Source of the DNA: UBA1672 sp964351365
GTDB taxonomy: Bacteria > Pseudomonadota > Alphaproteobacteria > Micavibrionales > Micavibrionaceae
Assembly: GCA_964351365.1 (NCBI GenBank)
Contig: CAYGNP010000028.1
Location: 1-14,803, forward strand
Direction of reading: 5' to 3'
DNA: 14,803 nt
Shown here piece by piece: positions 14,120 to 14,803 of this stretch (position 1 is the stretch's first letter; every line of letters starts with the position of its first letter). The translations under genes and the position numbers were made by a program. Under the pieces are notes generated by a model. It worked only from the letters and a program-made list of their open reading frames with translations, was not told the origin of the DNA and did not search any database.

Positions 14120-14803
14120 AGCCGAATAAGGCGTGCAATTACTTAGAGGTCACTTTAGTATACATTTTCAAATACTTCTTTTGGCGTTCTTTACCCAAGG
14201 CATTTACGTGGTGTGTTGTTCATCCTATCAGCGATAGCCGCCAGAGTGTCATTCGAGATTTTTTCTAAATCTGTATTTCTTGGTAAGAACTTCCTAATCC
14301 TGCTATTTGTGTTTTCAACTGTGCCTTTCTGCCATGGTGAGCGGGGATCACAATAATAGCTTTTGATGTTCAGCTGGCGGGAGAGCAGGGTGTAATATAA
14401 AAACTCTGATCCTCGATCAAACGTCACAGTCTGGCGCATGGCTTTGGCAAACTTTTGCAAACGTTTACGAATGCTGCCCATCACCGTGTTTGAGTGCCGT
14501 GTTTCATTTTTGATCAGAACTGTATAGCGGCTTTTACGCTCTGTTAGCGTTGTGACATTGGCTTTGCCAAGATCGCGCTCGAACATCATCAAATCGGCTT
14601 CCCAATGGCCAAAATCCTTACGCAAATCAATATGATCTGGCCTGTTTCGTATCTACATATCGCGTGGAATGCCACGCAATTGTCTGGGAATACGATTGCC
14701 ACGACGGTTTCTATGCTTTCTGGATCGGAAGAGGTAACGATACAGCTCCAATTCCTTGCCTTCAGGACTATAAACGTACTTGTAAATGGTTTCATGACAA
14801 GCA
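14120..14803 (-). mobile_element. IS30-family insertion sequence, partial (one end outside window)
   Basis: The transposase pseudogene marks this as an IS30-type element. Its transposase 3' end faces the 64-aa gene. The left boundary is put at about 14120 because IS30 elements end shortly after the transposase stop, but the terminal inverted repeat cannot be confirmed without the other end. Confidence 0.6.
14155..14803 (-). pseudogene. IS30-family transposase, two in-frame stop codons, 5' part beyond window
   Basis: Read on the minus strand from the window edge, one frame gives a continuous IS30 transposase. It starts with CHETIYKYVYSPEGKELELY and passes through RRGNRIPRQLRGIPRDM. A TAG at 14653-14655 follows. 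Then come the catalytic region HWEADLMM (first Asp), TFDRGSEF (second Asp) and GTVENTNSRIRKFLP (Glu), with the D-33-E spacing expected for IS30. A TAA at 14191-14193 replaces the Tyr expected after NNTPRKCLG, and the family tail RTPKEVF continues in frame to a final TAA at 14155-14157. There is no frameshift. The 144-codon open stretch at 14191-14625 is only the piece between the stops. The product should be inactive unless stops are read through. Confidence 0.88.

Noticed and set aside
14191..14625. Intact 144-residue transposase gene
   Set aside because: The frame continues with conserved IS30 sequence beyond both stops, so this is a fragment of a pseudogene.

Overview
The window looks like a chromosomal segment of a Gram-negative bacterium. 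The GyrB is the long Gram-negative type, and there is an outer-membrane-barrel-like protein plus exported proteins with classical signal peptides. An alphaproteobacterium is my best guess from the style of the housekeeping proteins, but I cannot prove this without a search. Four housekeeping genes are clear: gyrB (-), hisC (+), recF (-) and argS (+). Between them lie several accessory or lineage-specific genes, some visibly more AT-rich than the housekeeping genes.

Layout, left to right. Positions 2-496 (+) hold the 3' end of a repeat-containing protein, closed by a good hairpin-plus-T-run terminator. Positions 720-1283 (-) encode a small two-TM protein resembling DUF3592, just downstream of gyrB (1302-3764, -). 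An exact 21-bp copy of the gyrB 3' end sits on the far side of that small gene. Next comes a (+) pair, an ICMT/PEMT-like membrane methyltransferase (4027-4686) and hisC (4697-5788). It converges on a four-gene (-) cluster at 5837-7558: a Cys/His-rich exported protein, an outer-membrane-like protein, a MerP-like exported HMA protein and a MerT-like membrane protein. An AT-rich unknown gene (7696-8637, +) overlaps the 3' end of recF (8613-9755, -). recF is divergent from argS (9855-11585, +), whose stop abuts that of a (-) gene with a DUF4116-like C-terminus (11586-12722). Divergent from that gene is a Fic-fold/winged-helix protein (12794-13711, +) with a degraded Fic active site. The right end carries an 18-bp perfect palindrome, a 64-aa two-TM protein (-), and an IS30-family transposase pseudogene with two in-frame stop codons that runs off the window.

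How the genes fit together. gyrB, recF and argS serve DNA topology, recombinational repair and translation, and hisC serves histidine synthesis; I see no shared pathway. The 5837-7558 cluster is the one clear functional module: an envelope system for binding and moving a soft metal (Hg, Cu or similar) with no reductase or MerR-type regulator in view. The most unusual points are the degenerate Fic protein, the 8-bp satellite inside argS, the metal module with its extra outer-membrane and Cys-rich partners, and the gyrB 3'-end echo. I see no CRISPR array, tRNA or rRNA. No gene-free stretch exceeds 300 bases.
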